Source: JAAYEA01 sp012689325 (GTDB taxonomy: Bacteria; Chloroflexota; Anaerolineae; JAAYEA01). Taken from it: DNA of 51,573 nucleotides. The stretch covers positions 1 to 51,573 of the forward strand of contig DAITVZ010000031.1 of NCBI GenBank assembly GCA_036841525.1, read 5' to 3'. The position numbers and the translations under genes were made by a program. Each line of letters begins with the position of its first letter. Positions within the stretch are counted from its first letter, which is position 1. Positions 32,316 through 40,771 of this stretch are shown piece by piece. The notes under the pieces are model-generated. The model worked only from the letters and a program-made list of their open reading frames with translations. It was not told where the DNA came from and ran no database searches.

Positions 32316-33296
32316 TCAGCAATAGGGCGCGTACCGGCGGATCGCCTCGACCATGGCGCGGATGTTCTCCACCGGGCAATAGCTGGTGATCGAGTTGGCG
32401 CTGCTGATCATATAGCCGCCGCCGCGCCCGATGACCTCGATGCGCCGCCGGACCTCGTCCTCCACCTCGTCCGGCGTGCCGCGGGTCAGGGTATAGTGCA
32501 GGTCGATGTTGCCGACCAGGCAGATGCGCCGGCCGTAGCGCCGCTTGGCCTCCTCGATGTCCATGGCGCCGGGCTCCAGCGGGTGCAGCCCGTCGATGCC
32601 CAGGGAGAGGAGGTCGTCCAGCAGCGACATCAGGTTTCCGTCCGAGTGGTAGATCCAGGGGAACCCCTCACCCTTGATGGCGTCGGCGACGCGGCGCAGG
32701 TGCGGCATGAACAGTTCGCGGTGCAGCCGCGGCGAGACCATGGGCCCGGTCTTGTAGGCGATGTCGTCGTGGTTCCAGATCACGTCCACGCCCGCGTCGC
32801 GCAGGTGGCGGATCACGGCAATGGTCCAGTCGGCATAGCGTCCCAGGACGGTGTCCACCAGGCCCGGGTCGTCGGCCAGGGCGTAGGAGAGCCCGTCCAG
32901 CCCCATGCTCATGTGGGTGGAGGAACTGCCCAGGCGGATATGGGCGGTGACGGCGTAGCGCCCCTGGACCCGGCGCGCCACGGCCTCGGCCTCGGCGTAG
33001 AGCGCTGGGTCGTCAGGATCGGGAAAGACCATCTTGCCCAGGTCGGCGCGGGTGCGGATGAGCGGCTCGGCCAGGAAAGAGATGCCGTCGTGCTCCTCGT
33101 AGCGGGCAAAGAGCGGCGGCAAGAAGCGCACGCGCACGTTATCCAGCCCCATGGCCTCGCTGGCCTCCTCGGGGAGGTAGCTGGTATGGCCAACAAACGC
33201 CTGCTCGATGCTGGCGGCCACGCTCCCCTCCACAAAGGGGACCCGATCGGGCGGTTCCAGCCGCAGGGCCGCCAGGACGCGTTCTCTGGAATTCAT
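32316..33296 (-). CDS. Uroporphyrinogen-decarboxylase/MtaA-family protein (UroD-like 2)
   Basis: A 326-residue TIM-barrel protein of the UroD superfamily, which holds uroporphyrinogen decarboxylase and corrinoid methyltransferases such as MtaA and CmuA. It starts MNSRERVLAALRLEPPDRVPF, the usual family N-terminus (RERxxxAL...PDRVP). It also has FPWIYHSDGNLMSLLDDLL (metal-ligand His/Asp region in methyltransferases), GIDGLHPLEPGAMDIEEAK and ISSANSITSYCPVENIRAM with a late Cys. The haem-decarboxylase Asp-Arg pattern is not evident, so a methyltransferase or glycan role is more likely. It is 16 bp after the glycosidase and last in the minus-strand run from 37523. Confidence 0.88.
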   Translation of the reverse strand: MNSRERVLAALRLEPPDRVPFVEGSVAASIEQAFVGHTSYLPEEASEAMGLDNVRVRFLPPLFARYEEHDGISFLAEPLIRTRADLGKMVFPDPDDPALYAEAEAVARRVQGRYAVTAHIRLGSSSTHMSMGLDGLSYALADDPGLVDTVLGRYADWTIAVIRHLRDAGVDVIWNHDDIAYKTGPMVSPRLHRELFMPHLRRVADAIKGEGFPWIYHSDGNLMSLLDDLLSLGIDGLHPLEPGAMDIEEAKRRYGRRICLVGNIDLHYTLTRGTPDEVEDEVRRRIEVIGRGGGYMISSANSITSYCPVENIRAMVEAIRRYAPYC

Positions 33297-33312
33297 CGCC
33301 GGCCTCCCGCGC

Positions 33313-34917
33313 TCACTCGCACATCACGGCGCGGACCACGCCGCAATCGGGCTCGACCCACACGCCGTAATCCACCTCGTCGCCGTTACGCTCGCGGTCG
33401 ATGACAAAGCGCCCAGCCTCGTCCAGGTGGCCCTCGTCCACGGTGACATAATGCGCCAGCCGCGTGATGAAATAGTCGCGTGACTCGACCGGGTCGCGGC
33501 TTGGCTCCGGCGGAAGCTTGGGCCGCAGGGTGAGCCGGTAGTGGCCGCCCACCAGGTAGAACTCGTGCTCGCCCGCCTGGATCACCAGGCCGCGCCCGCG
33601 GGTGGCTTCCGGCGTCGGGCTGGGCAGGTGCCGCCAGTCGCGATGGACGCGCGGCCCCCCGGGCTGGCTGAACTCGACCAGGCCCCAATAGCGGCCCAGG
33701 TCCAGCCGCTGGCCGGCCAGGTTCTCCTCCTGCGCCACCGCATGGACCCGGCCCGTGCCCTGGTAGCGCAGCAGCAGCGGGGCCGCGGCGGCCAAGCAGC
33801 GCAGGCTATCCACGATCATCTGCGCCTCGGATCGCACGGAGCCATCGGGCGCTATGACGTGCTCGATGGCGAAAAAGGCGTAGCCGATGGCGTCGTGGTC
33901 GGCGGCGGCCTTGAACAGGTTCCAGGCGTTGCTGTTCCCCGGCGCCGATTCCGGCACAAAGAGCGGGTTATCGGGACGGGCGTAGGCGGCGCACATGGCC
34001 TCGTAGCCCTTGGAGTCGCCGATATAGATGTCCGGCGCGATCAGGTCGATGTGGGGCGCGCACCACTTGTAGATGTCCAGCATCTTGGCGACGGCCCCGC
34101 CGGAGGGGTAGGTCTCCCCGGCCAGCGCCCAACTTCCCTCGCCCAGCCAGACGTTGACGTACATGGGGATGTCGAGGATCCCCTTGCCGGCCTCGGCGAG
34201 GCCGTCGATGTAGGTGGCGATGCTCCAGGCGGTCATGGCCTCGCCCCCGGCCCAGCCAAAGAGCTCCGCCCAGTTCCCCGCGGCCTTGGCGCCCGCCGCC
34301 TGCCAGAGCTCCCAGACGCGCCCAGCCCCGGCGGCCTTGATCTTGGCTACCAGCTCGGCGGGGACGGGGGCCTCGAACTGGGCCTGGGCCTCTGGGCCAT
34401 AGTCACGATCGCAGCCGAGGATCCCTGGCTCGTTCTCGATCTGCAGGGCGATGACCCGCCCGTTGCGGTCCACCTCCCGCAGGCGCTGGCAGAGCGCGCA
34501 AAAGGCGGCCCGGTCGGCCTCAAACGTCGCCCGGCAATGCGAGGAGAGGTTCCAAACGGGCCGGCCGGTGGGCGCCAGCACGCGCCGGAAGCGGGCGGGG
34601 TTGGTCTTGACCCAGGCGGGGGCATAGTCCATGTCGCCATTCTTCCAGGCGCCGAACCAGAGCAGCACCAGCCGGACGTCGTAGCCGCGGGCCAGGGCCA
34701 GCAGCGTGTCCACGGCGGACCAGTCGAAGCGCCCTTCCTCCGGTTCCACCTGCTCCCAATAGACGGGGATCTCGAGGGTGTTGCCGTGGATCAGCCGGAG
34801 CGCCTGGAAGGCGGTCTCGGCCTCGGCCTGGTTATAGCCACTCGAGTTGCGGGCCTGCCCGCCCACGGGGAAGAAGGGCTGCCCGTCGACCTGGAAAACG
34901 CGCTTGATCTGTGCCAT
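33313..34917 (-). CDS. GH35/42-like glycosidase with DUF5597
   Basis: A 534-residue predicted beta-galactosidase-type glycoside hydrolase with a TIM barrel. Clan-A catalytic residues are visible: the acid/base Glu in VIALQIENEPGILG and the nucleophile Glu in NPLFVPESAPG. The N-terminus FQVDGQPFFPVGGQARNSS and PVYWEQVEPEEGRFDWS follow the GH42/GH35 pattern. The C-terminal domain, YFITRLAHYVTVDEGH and VWVEPDCGVVRAVM, matches DUF5597. No signal peptide, so it is probably cytosolic, acting on imported oligosaccharides. GGGAGG precedes the ATG at 34917. It lies between two UroD-family genes, 16-19 bp from each, so the three are surely one unit. Confidence 0.9.
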   Translation of the reverse strand: MAQIKRVFQVDGQPFFPVGGQARNSSGYNQAEAETAFQALRLIHGNTLEIPVYWEQVEPEEGRFDWSAVDTLLALARGYDVRLVLLWFGAWKNGDMDYAPAWVKTNPARFRRVLAPTGRPVWNLSSHCRATFEADRAAFCALCQRLREVDRNGRVIALQIENEPGILGCDRDYGPEAQAQFEAPVPAELVAKIKAAGAGRVWELWQAAGAKAAGNWAELFGWAGGEAMTAWSIATYIDGLAEAGKGILDIPMYVNVWLGEGSWALAGETYPSGGAVAKMLDIYKWCAPHIDLIAPDIYIGDSKGYEAMCAAYARPDNPLFVPESAPGNSNAWNLFKAAADHDAIGYAFFAIEHVIAPDGSVRSEAQMIVDSLRCLAAAAPLLLRYQGTGRVHAVAQEENLAGQRLDLGRYWGLVEFSQPGGPRVHRDWRHLPSPTPEATRGRGLVIQAGEHEFYLVGGHYRLTLRPKLPPEPSRDPVESRDYFITRLAHYVTVDEGHLDEAGRFVIDRERNGDEVDYGVWVEPDCGVVRAVMCE

Positions 34918-34936
34918 GCTATTCACCTCCCTGAGG

Positions 34937-36067
34937 TCATAGCCAGCCCGTGAGCTGGGCCAGCAAGCGAGCGTACTCGACAAAGTTGGGCCACGAGATA
35001 TCCGGCGGGACGCCATGGTCGCACGCGGGGATGTAGCCGCCCTCGACGAGCATGGGCGGCACCACGCTGAGCACGGCGTCGCGCATCACTTGGCCGCCCG
35101 TGGCGATGGCGCGCTTGTCGATGCCGCCGGTGTAGGCCATGCGGCGCCCGTGGCGGCGGCGCAAGCCAACCAGATCGTTCCCGGCGGCCACCTCCATCGG
35201 GCGGGCGCAGTTCACCCCCGCCTCGAGCCAGAGCGGGATCAACCCCTCGATGTTGCCGTCGGAATCCACCGCAAAGACCGGGCAGCCGCTGGCCTTCAGA
35301 TGATCAGCCCAGGCCTGGTAGGAGGGTAGCACGAAGCGGCGCGTCATGGCGGGGGAGATCATGGCATGGGCCTTGTAGGCCATGTCCTCGGCGACGGTGA
35401 TCGAGTCCAGTTGCACGTGGGGCGTGACGCGATCTAGCACGCCGAGCACGAACTGGGTCCAGAAGGCGGCCATCTCGTCGATCAGCGCCGGGTCGTCCTT
35501 CATCAGGTAGCAGAGCCCCTCGAAGCCGAGCCACTCGCGCATCTGCCAGAAGGGGCCGGGGATGGTGATGCTCAGCGGATAGTCGCGCGCCCGCCAGGTG
35601 GGCAAGTTGGCCGCGAAATCGCCGGGGAGCCGCCCCTCCGCCGCAGGATCATAACGCCACTTGAGGCGCTCCTCCCACTCGGCGCGGTTGTGGGCCGGGG
35701 CGTCGTGCCATTTGCGGGTCACAAAGTCCTTGGCCTGGCGGATGTAGGTATAGTCGAAGGTATCCGAGATCTCGGTGATGTTGCCCATCCAGTCCTGGAC
35801 CAGATAGTGGCCGTCGCGGTGCTCCAGCACTTTTTCCTCGAACCAGGGGATCATCTTGAAATCCACCGAGAGGCCAGGGCGAGGGAGCGCCGGCTCCTGC
35901 GGGATGCCCAGGGCGTCGCGCAGTTGCTCCTGCCAGGGCACGCCCTCCAGCAGTCCTTGCTGATGCCAGGCGCGCAGGGTGGACTCGCGCGGCCCGCCCG
36001 GGCTGAGCGGAACCCGGTCAGGCTTGCCGAAAAGCAACGTCTCCAGATAGCGTTCTCTCGCGTTCAT
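34937..36067 (-). CDS. Uroporphyrinogen-decarboxylase/MtaA-family protein (UroD-like 1)
   Basis: A 376-residue member of the UroD superfamily, larger than UroD-like 2. It starts MNARERYLETLLFGKPDRVP and has YDYTYIRQAKD-type Trp-rich segments, ISITVAEDMAYKAHAMIS-type core, GCPVFAVDSDGNIEGLIPLW (the HS/CDG metal region is VDSDG here), and VNCARPMEVAAGNDLVGLR. The end, MLVEGGYIPACDHGVPPDISW, holds a His/Cys pair often used as zinc ligands in MtaA-type enzymes. It is not a good match to haem UroD. It may be a corrinoid- or cobalamin-dependent methyltransferase that demethylates sugars, which is inference. A gap of 12 bp separates it from the upstream Cys-rich gene. Confidence 0.87.
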   Translation of the reverse strand: MNARERYLETLLFGKPDRVPLSPGGPRESTLRAWHQQGLLEGVPWQEQLRDALGIPQEPALPRPGLSVDFKMIPWFEEKVLEHRDGHYLVQDWMGNITEISDTFDYTYIRQAKDFVTRKWHDAPAHNRAEWEERLKWRYDPAAEGRLPGDFAANLPTWRARDYPLSITIPGPFWQMREWLGFEGLCYLMKDDPALIDEMAAFWTQFVLGVLDRVTPHVQLDSITVAEDMAYKAHAMISPAMTRRFVLPSYQAWADHLKASGCPVFAVDSDGNIEGLIPLWLEAGVNCARPMEVAAGNDLVGLRRRHGRRMAYTGGIDKRAIATGGQVMRDAVLSVVPPMLVEGGYIPACDHGVPPDISWPNFVEYARLLAQLTGWL

Positions 36068-36079
36068 GTGGACCTCCGG

Positions 36080-36415
36080 CTAGTTTGGGCGTTTCTGCCG
36101 CTGGGCGATGCGTCGCCCGGACATCAGGCGATCGTAGAGGTGTGTCAGGGCCATCCAGGGGTGGTGCAGGAGCATCCGCGGGCCCGCGTAGCGCATGGCC
36201 GCCCGCACCCGCTCGCGCATGGCGGGAGCGTAGCAGTGGATGGGGCAGCGGTCGCAGGTGGGCTTGTTCGGCGCGAAGGGGCAGCGCTCCAGACGCAGCA
36301 GGGCATAGTCCAGCATCTCCTGGCAATCGGCGCAGGGTGGCTGGTCGGTGTGCCCTTGGCCGCGGCAATAGAGCTTGATCATGGCCGCGATGGTTCTTTG
36401 CTGGCGGTCCGGCAC
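36080..36415 (-). CDS. YgbA_NO-family Cys-rich protein
   Basis: A 111-residue protein of the family named nitrous oxide-stimulated promoter (YgbA). It has MIKLYCRGQGH, CADCQEMLDYALLRLERCPF, TCDRCPIHCYAPAMRERVRAAMRY and GPRMLLHHP: seven cysteines in a pattern suited to an iron-sulfur or zinc site. In E. coli ygbA belongs to the NO-responsive NsrR regulon; here the role is unknown. The start is uncertain. I prefer the GTG at 36415, with GAGGAG 6 nt upstream, because an ATG at 36451 would overlap the predicted -10 box. It precedes the two UroD-like genes and the glycosidase with small gaps. Confidence 0.78.
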   Translation of the reverse strand: MPDRQQRTIAAMIKLYCRGQGHTDQPPCADCQEMLDYALLRLERCPFAPNKPTCDRCPIHCYAPAMRERVRAAMRYAGPRMLLHHPWMALTHLYDRLMSGRRIAQRQKRPN

Positions 36416-36449
36416 GCGACGCTCCTCGTGGGTGATGCGATGCCCTCCC

Positions 36450-36477
36450 ATGATAGCTGTTTGCGCGGGATCGTCAA
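36450..36477 (-). promoter_or_regulatory. Candidate promoter before the YgbA-like gene
   Basis: On the minus strand TTGACG (36477-36472) and TATCAT (36455-36450) are 16 bp apart, in the gap between the kinase-like and YgbA-like genes. Confidence 0.55.
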
Positions 36478-36491
36478 CTGGCGCTGGCAGG

Positions 36492-37523
36492 TCAGCCTGT
36501 GGCTGTTGTCAGTGCGAGCCCCGCCAGGAGCTCGACGGACCGCTCCAGCCAGCGCAGCGGGGGCAGCCCATCCTGCGTGAGGATGCGCAGCCGCTCCTCC
36601 GTCGGCACCTTGCGCATGGCCCGAATCCGCACGCCCAGCCAGGTCTCGCGCATGAAATAGGGCAGGGCGCGCGCTTCCTCGCGGGTTAATGGCCACTCGG
36701 CCTGGTAAGCGGCCAGAAAGGCCCGCGCGGCGTCCAAGTCCGGCGCCCAGCCTTGCACCAGGGACCAGATGTCATCCGGGTCGATCGGGTCGCGGCGCGT
36801 GAAAGCGAAAAAGATCAGCGCCTCGCCCAGGTCGATTACCCGCGGCTGGCGACTGACCCAGTCGAAGTCAAAGATGCCGCCGACTGAGTCGCCGCGAAAG
36901 AGCACATTCGCCGGGGTATAGTCGCCGTGAATGATGGCGCTGGGCAGGCTCTCCACCCAAGAGCCCAGTGGAGCGCGGGACAGCTCCTCCGCTGCGGCGA
37001 GCATGGCCAGGGCATCCGGCCGCTCCGGCGAATCCGGGAGGTCGGCCAGCGCCTCGGCCAGCGTGTCGCGCATCGCCTCGATGCGATGCTCGCGCGCCCA
37101 CGGCTTGCACCCCGGCAGCGTCAGCGGGGCGGTGGTGCGATGGAAGCGACCCAACGCCCGCGCCGCCGCCGCCAGCTGCTGCCGACTGCCCGGCTGGTAT
37201 GGCGTCAGGCCCTCGATAACGGGAAAGAGCTCGTAGGCCCGCTCGCCGAGGCGGACCGAGGTGCGCCCGTCGCGAGCCACCACGGGGGCAGCGCCGGGCA
37301 GGCCCGCATCCACCACGGCCCGGATCACCCCATGATCGAAGGCAACCACCTCATCAGCCGAGGCGGCGGGCCGCCTGGCGCGCAGCAGATAGCGCCGTTG
37401 CGTGGTGGTCACCCAGACCTTGGGCACGGCGGTGCCGCCGCCTGCCTGCAGCTCGAGCGTCGGGCCGAGGTTGTAATGCGCCAGGACGTGGCGCCAGGGC
37501 GCGACTTCCTCCGGAGCGAGCAT
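36492..37523 (-). CDS. APH-family kinase (aminoglycoside phosphotransferase/homoserine kinase II fold)
   Basis: A 343-residue protein-kinase-like phosphotransferase. The Brenner motif is AIIHGDYTPANVLFRGD (HGDxxxxN) and the metal motif is GGIFDFDW. The N-lobe has RYLLRARRPAASADEV and the beta strands around it. In many genomes this family acts on small sugars, choline or homoserine; resistance to an antibiotic is only one possibility and there is no evidence for it here. It has its own good promoter (37565-37593), divergent from the ABC exporter. The start is an ATG. It is first in the run through the UroD-like genes, though the second promoter at 36450 may make them separate. Confidence 0.87.
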   Translation of the reverse strand: MLAPEEVAPWRHVLAHYNLGPTLELQAGGGTAVPKVWVTTTQRRYLLRARRPAASADEVVAFDHGVIRAVVDAGLPGAAPVVARDGRTSVRLGERAYELFPVIEGLTPYQPGSRQQLAAAARALGRFHRTTAPLTLPGCKPWAREHRIEAMRDTLAEALADLPDSPERPDALAMLAAAEELSRAPLGSWVESLPSAIIHGDYTPANVLFRGDSVGGIFDFDWVSRQPRVIDLGEALIFFAFTRRDPIDPDDIWSLVQGWAPDLDAARAFLAAYQAEWPLTREEARALPYFMRETWLGVRIRAMRKVPTEERLRILTQDGLPPLRWLERSVELLAGLALTTATG

Positions 37524-37564
37524 GCTGGCCCCGCCCCTCCTTTCACGGATTGAACGATGCCGCC

Positions 37565-37593
37565 ATTATAGAAGGTTGGTTCGGGCCGGGCAA
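37565..37593 (-). promoter_or_regulatory. Promoter of the APH-family kinase gene
   Basis: On the minus strand TTGCCC (37593-37588) and a perfect TATAAT (37570-37565) are 17 bp apart. Confidence 0.7.
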
Positions 37594-37600
37594 CTGGGGT

Positions 37601-37629
37601 TTGACATTCGGCGTGAAGGGCGGTACAAC
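37601..37629 (+). promoter_or_regulatory. Promoter of the ABC exporter pair
   Basis: TTGACA (37601-37606), 17-bp spacer, TACAAC (37624-37629). It lies 8 bp from the divergent kinase promoter. Confidence 0.7.
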
Positions 37630-37700
37630 AGTGCCAGGCGCCCGCTGGGGATGGGCCTGCGAGCGTTCCCTGCTCGGCGCGGCAGGAGCGAGGGTCGGCG

Positions 37701-38609
37701 ATGCTGGTGTATAGGGTGCAGGATCTGGTCAAGGTCTATCCGGGGCAGCGCGAGGCCGCCAACGACCACATTGGCTTGGAGGTGGGCGAGGGCGAGGTGC
37801 TGGGCATCCTGGGCGATAACGGCGCGGGCAAGACGACTCTGGTGCGCCAGATGGTCAACCTGCTGCGCAGCACCTCTGGCCGCATCGAGCTCTATGGCGA
37901 GCCGGTGGGGCGAGACCCCCTGCGCGTGCCGCGGCTGGTCGGCTATATGCCCCAGGAGAGCCGCGCGCTGAACAACCTGACGGTGGGCGAGGCGCTCTAT
38001 TTTACCGCGCACCTGCGCGGGCTGAGCCGCCGCGACGCCCAGGCCGAGCGCGAGCGCCTGCTGGAGCTGTGGGAGATCGGCCCGCTGTGCGACCAGATCA
38101 GCAATCGACTCTCCGGCGGGCAGGGGCGCCTCCTGCGGCTGGCCGTGGCCACGGCGGGCGCGCCGCCGGTGCTTGTGCTGGACGAGCCGACCAACGACCT
38201 GGACCCCCAGCGCCGCCGGCTGGTCTGGAACGTGCTGTGCCGGATCAACCAGGAGCGGGGGAGCACGATCCTGTTCATCACTCATGACGCCATCGAGGCC
38301 GAAAAGGTGGTGCAGCGGGTGGCGATCATGCGGCGGGGGCAGATGGCTGCCGTGGGCCGCCCCAGCGAGCTCAAGCGGCTGGTGGATCGCAAGCTGCGGC
38401 TGGAGCTCTTCTTCCCGCCCGACGCGCCGCCGCCCTTGCCGCCCCATCTCGCCCCTCGCCAGTTGCAGCCCGGGCGGTGGCTGGTGCTGCTGGACCGCGA
38501 TGAGGCGCTGCGCGTGCTGGCGGATCTCGATCAGGATCACCTGGACGATTGGCGGCTCTACTCGGCGACGCTGGAGGACCTGTACCTGCACTATGCCCAA
38601 GATGCGTAA
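37701..38609 (+). CDS. ABC transporter ATP-binding protein (ABC-2 type)
   Basis: A 302-residue ATPase subunit. Walker A: GILGDNGAGKTTLVRQ. Signature: NRLSGGQGRLLRLAVA. Walker B and D-loop: PVLVLDEPTNDLDPQRR. Switch His: FITHD. The region SRALNNLTVGEALYFTAHLRG is typical of multidrug or lipid exporters (CcmA/NatA group). The C-terminal 70 residues extend past the core with a beta-rich regulatory part common in this subgroup. The ABC-2 permease gene overlaps its last codons, so translation is coupled. Substrate unknown; the sense is export. Confidence 0.95.
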   Translation: MLVYRVQDLVKVYPGQREAANDHIGLEVGEGEVLGILGDNGAGKTTLVRQMVNLLRSTSGRIELYGEPVGRDPLRVPRLVGYMPQESRALNNLTVGEALYFTAHLRGLSRRDAQAERERLLELWEIGPLCDQISNRLSGGQGRLLRLAVATAGAPPVLVLDEPTNDLDPQRRRLVWNVLCRINQERGSTILFITHDAIEAEKVVQRVAIMRRGQMAAVGRPSELKRLVDRKLRLELFFPPDAPPPLPPHLAPRQLQPGRWLVLLDRDEALRVLADLDQDHLDDWRLYSATLEDLYLHYAQDA

Positions 38610-39354
38610 GCCTCCCGCCTTTTCCACCCAGGTCTATGACCTGCTGATGATCGAGCTGACCAACTGGCGCTGGTCGTGGCGGAGCTCAGTCATCGTGGGC
38701 GCGCTGGCCCCGCTCCTCAGCATCGTGGCGCTGGGCCTGTTCGCGCGCGACTCGGGGCCGCGCACGCTGGCCTATATCCTCACCGGCAACGCCGTCATCT
38801 CGCTCATGTTCGGCAACATGGACAAGCTGCAGAGCCACTTTTGCTTCATCCGCTTCCAGGGCACGCTGGATTATCTCGCCACGCTCCCGATCCGCCGTTA
38901 CGCGCTGATTGTGGCGGCGATGCTGGCCTTTCTGCTGCTCTCCCTGCCATCCCTGGCGGCCACGGTGCTTCTGGGGTCGCTCTATCTGCGGGTGCCGCTG
39001 CATCTGCATCCCCTGCTGCTGGCGGTGATTCCCCTCTGCGCCCTGCCCCTCGCGGGTATCGGCGCGCTCATCGGCACCACCGCCCGCGGCCCGCAAGAGG
39101 CCGGGTCGCTCAGCCTGCTGGTGACCCTGGCGCTGGCCGGGCTGGGGCCGGTGGTGGTGCCGCCCGAGCGGCTGCCGGGGATCATGGTGGCCCTGGGGCG
39201 GCTCAGCCCCGCCACCTATGCCGCCTCGGCGCTGAGGCAAGCGCTATTGGGCCCGGTGACGGGGCAGTTGTTGGCGGACCTCGCCGTCCTGGCCGCCATC
39301 AGCGCGCTGGTGCTTTGGCTGGTGGGGCACAAGATGGACTGGCGGCAGCGTTAG
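38593..39354 (+). CDS. ABC-2 type transporter permease
   Basis: A 253-residue membrane partner of the upstream ATPase. It has about six helices: SSVIVGALAPLLSIVALGLFA, AYILTGNAVISLMFG, ALIVAAMLAFLLLSLPSLAA, LLLAVIPLCALPLAGIGALI, LLVTLALAGLGPVVV and LADLAVLAAISALVLWLVG. The ABC-2 signature is seen in the late part, RLSPATYAASALRQALLG. The ATG at 38593 overlaps the ATPase gene by 17 bp; an ATG at 38602 is also possible. The gene ends 3 bp before the convergent AspRS gene. Confidence 0.88.
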   Translation: MPKMRKPPAFSTQVYDLLMIELTNWRWSWRSSVIVGALAPLLSIVALGLFARDSGPRTLAYILTGNAVISLMFGNMDKLQSHFCFIRFQGTLDYLATLPIRRYALIVAAMLAFLLLSLPSLAATVLLGSLYLRVPLHLHPLLLAVIPLCALPLAGIGALIGTTARGPQEAGSLSLLVTLALAGLGPVVVPPERLPGIMVALGRLSPATYAASALRQALLGPVTGQLLADLAVLAAISALVLWLVGHKMDWRQR

Positions 39355-39357
39355 GCC

Positions 39358-40665
39358 TCACGGCGCGAGCCGGGTCAGGTCCCGCGGGAAGAGCGTCGTC
39401 AGGCGCAGGTTGTCGGAGCGGGTGAGCTGCATCAGGAGCCGCTCCAGGCCGATGGCAAAGCCGCCATGGGGCGGCATGCCGTAGCGGAACGCCTCCAGGT
39501 AGGACTGGAAGGGCTCCGTGGGCAGATTGGCCCGCGCCAGCGCCGCCAGGTAGTCCTCGTAGCGGTGCAGTCGCTGCCCGCCGGTGACCAGCTCGGTCCC
39601 GCGAAAGAGCAGATCGAACGAGTTCGAGTATTCCGGGCGCGATGGGTCGGGGTGGGTGTAAAAGGGCCGCTTGCGCATGGGGTAGCCGGTGACAAAGAGG
39701 AAATCGCTGCCATGCTCCGCGTGCGCCCATGCGCCCAGCCAGCGCTCATCCTGCGGGGAGAGGTCCGGCTCGCCGCGAACGTCCACGCCGTGCTGCCGGT
39801 AGATGAGCTCCTGCGCGTCGGAAAAGTGGATGTGCGGGATCGTCGCGGGGATGGGCGGCAGGGCGATTTCCAGCAGCCCCAGCTCGGCGGAATAACCCTC
39901 GGCCAGCGTCTCCCAGATGCCCGCCAGCGCCTCACGCAGCATCGCCATCACGGTAAAGTGGTCGCGGATAAAGCCGAACTCCACATCGAGGCTGACGTAC
40001 TCGTTGGTGTGCCGAGTGGTGTCGTGCGGCTCGGCGCGAAAGACCGGCCCCACCTCAAAGACGCGCTCGAACACCCCCACCATGATCTGCTTGTAGAATT
40101 GCGGGCTCTGCGCCAGGTAGGCGGGCCGCCCGAAATAGTCGATCTTGAAGACGTTGGCCCCGCTCTCGGTGGCGGAGGCCACGATCTTGGGGCTCTGGAT
40201 CTCGGTAAAGCCCAGGGCGGTCAGCGTGCGGCGGAAGCCGAGCATGGCGCCGGCGGCCAGGCGAAAGACGGCGCGGCGCGCCGGGTGGCGGTTGAGCACC
40301 ACGGCATGGTCGAGCAGGTTGCTCAGCGCGGTGTTGACCGCGCGCTTGTTGAGGGGGATGTCCGGCGGCGTCGGCACCGGGGTGATGATCTCCAGGCGCG
40401 GCGATTGCAGCTCCAGGCCGCCGGGGGCCTGGGAGTTGCTAATCACGGTCCCCTCGATGGCCAGCACCGTCTCCACCGCCAGGTTGGCGTCGCGGAGGGG
40501 AGCCAACGCTGTCTCATCTTCGGTCACTGCCTGAATGGTGCCCCAGCCGTCGCGGAGGATGATAAAGCTGATCCCGCCGAGGCGGCGCAGGTTGTGCAGC
40601 CAGCCCTGCACCCGCACCCGCTCGCCGATATGCGAGCCAGCTGCCGTGGTCCTTATCCGTTCCAT
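39358..40665 (-). CDS. aspS: Archaeal-type aspartyl-tRNA synthetase (AspS2, likely non-discriminating)
   Basis: Class II synthetase charging tRNA-Asp, and probably tRNA-Asn, 435 residues. It lacks the GAD insertion of the usual bacterial AspRS (about 590), so it belongs to the archaeal/eukaryal genre. The N-terminal anticodon-binding OB fold reads GERVRVQGWLHNLRRLGGISF. Motif 1 region: FTEIQSPKIVASATESG. Motif 2: VFRAEPHDTTRHTNEY. Motif 3: GFAIGLERLLMQL, and FPRDLTRLAP at the end. An AsnRS is less likely, given the overall AspRS2 pattern. The ATG at 40665 follows a T-box leader with a GAC (Asp) specifier, which supports Asp. It ends 3 bp from the convergent permease gene. Confidence 0.93.
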   Translation of the reverse strand: MERIRTTAAGSHIGERVRVQGWLHNLRRLGGISFIILRDGWGTIQAVTEDETALAPLRDANLAVETVLAIEGTVISNSQAPGGLELQSPRLEIITPVPTPPDIPLNKRAVNTALSNLLDHAVVLNRHPARRAVFRLAAGAMLGFRRTLTALGFTEIQSPKIVASATESGANVFKIDYFGRPAYLAQSPQFYKQIMVGVFERVFEVGPVFRAEPHDTTRHTNEYVSLDVEFGFIRDHFTVMAMLREALAGIWETLAEGYSAELGLLEIALPPIPATIPHIHFSDAQELIYRQHGVDVRGEPDLSPQDERWLGAWAHAEHGSDFLFVTGYPMRKRPFYTHPDPSRPEYSNSFDLLFRGTELVTGGQRLHRYEDYLAALARANLPTEPFQSYLEAFRYGMPPHGGFAIGLERLLMQLTRSDNLRLTTLFPRDLTRLAP

Positions 40666-40735
40666 GGGTTCCCCTTTCCTGGCCAAGAAATGGACCGTCT
40701 TTGGAGCATCGCCGCCATTGGCGCGTCTGAGGTAC

Positions 40736-40771
40736 AAAAAAGCCCTCGTCCTTGGTTAGGAGGACGAGGGC
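40736..40771 (-). terminator. T-box terminator hairpin
   Basis: On the minus strand GCCCTCGTCC (40771-40762) and GGACGAGGGC (40751-40742) form a perfect 10-bp stem with a 10-nt loop, followed by six T. It ends 70 nt before the AspRS start and can be replaced by the antiterminator at the T-box sequence. Confidence 0.93.

Noticed and set aside
33541..34953. 470-codon frame opposite the GH35/42-like gene
   Set aside because: Shadow of a gene with clear catalytic motifs.
36492..37523. Antibiotic-resistance role for the APH-family kinase
   Set aside because: The fold is shared by many metabolic kinases, and nothing nearby suggests resistance.
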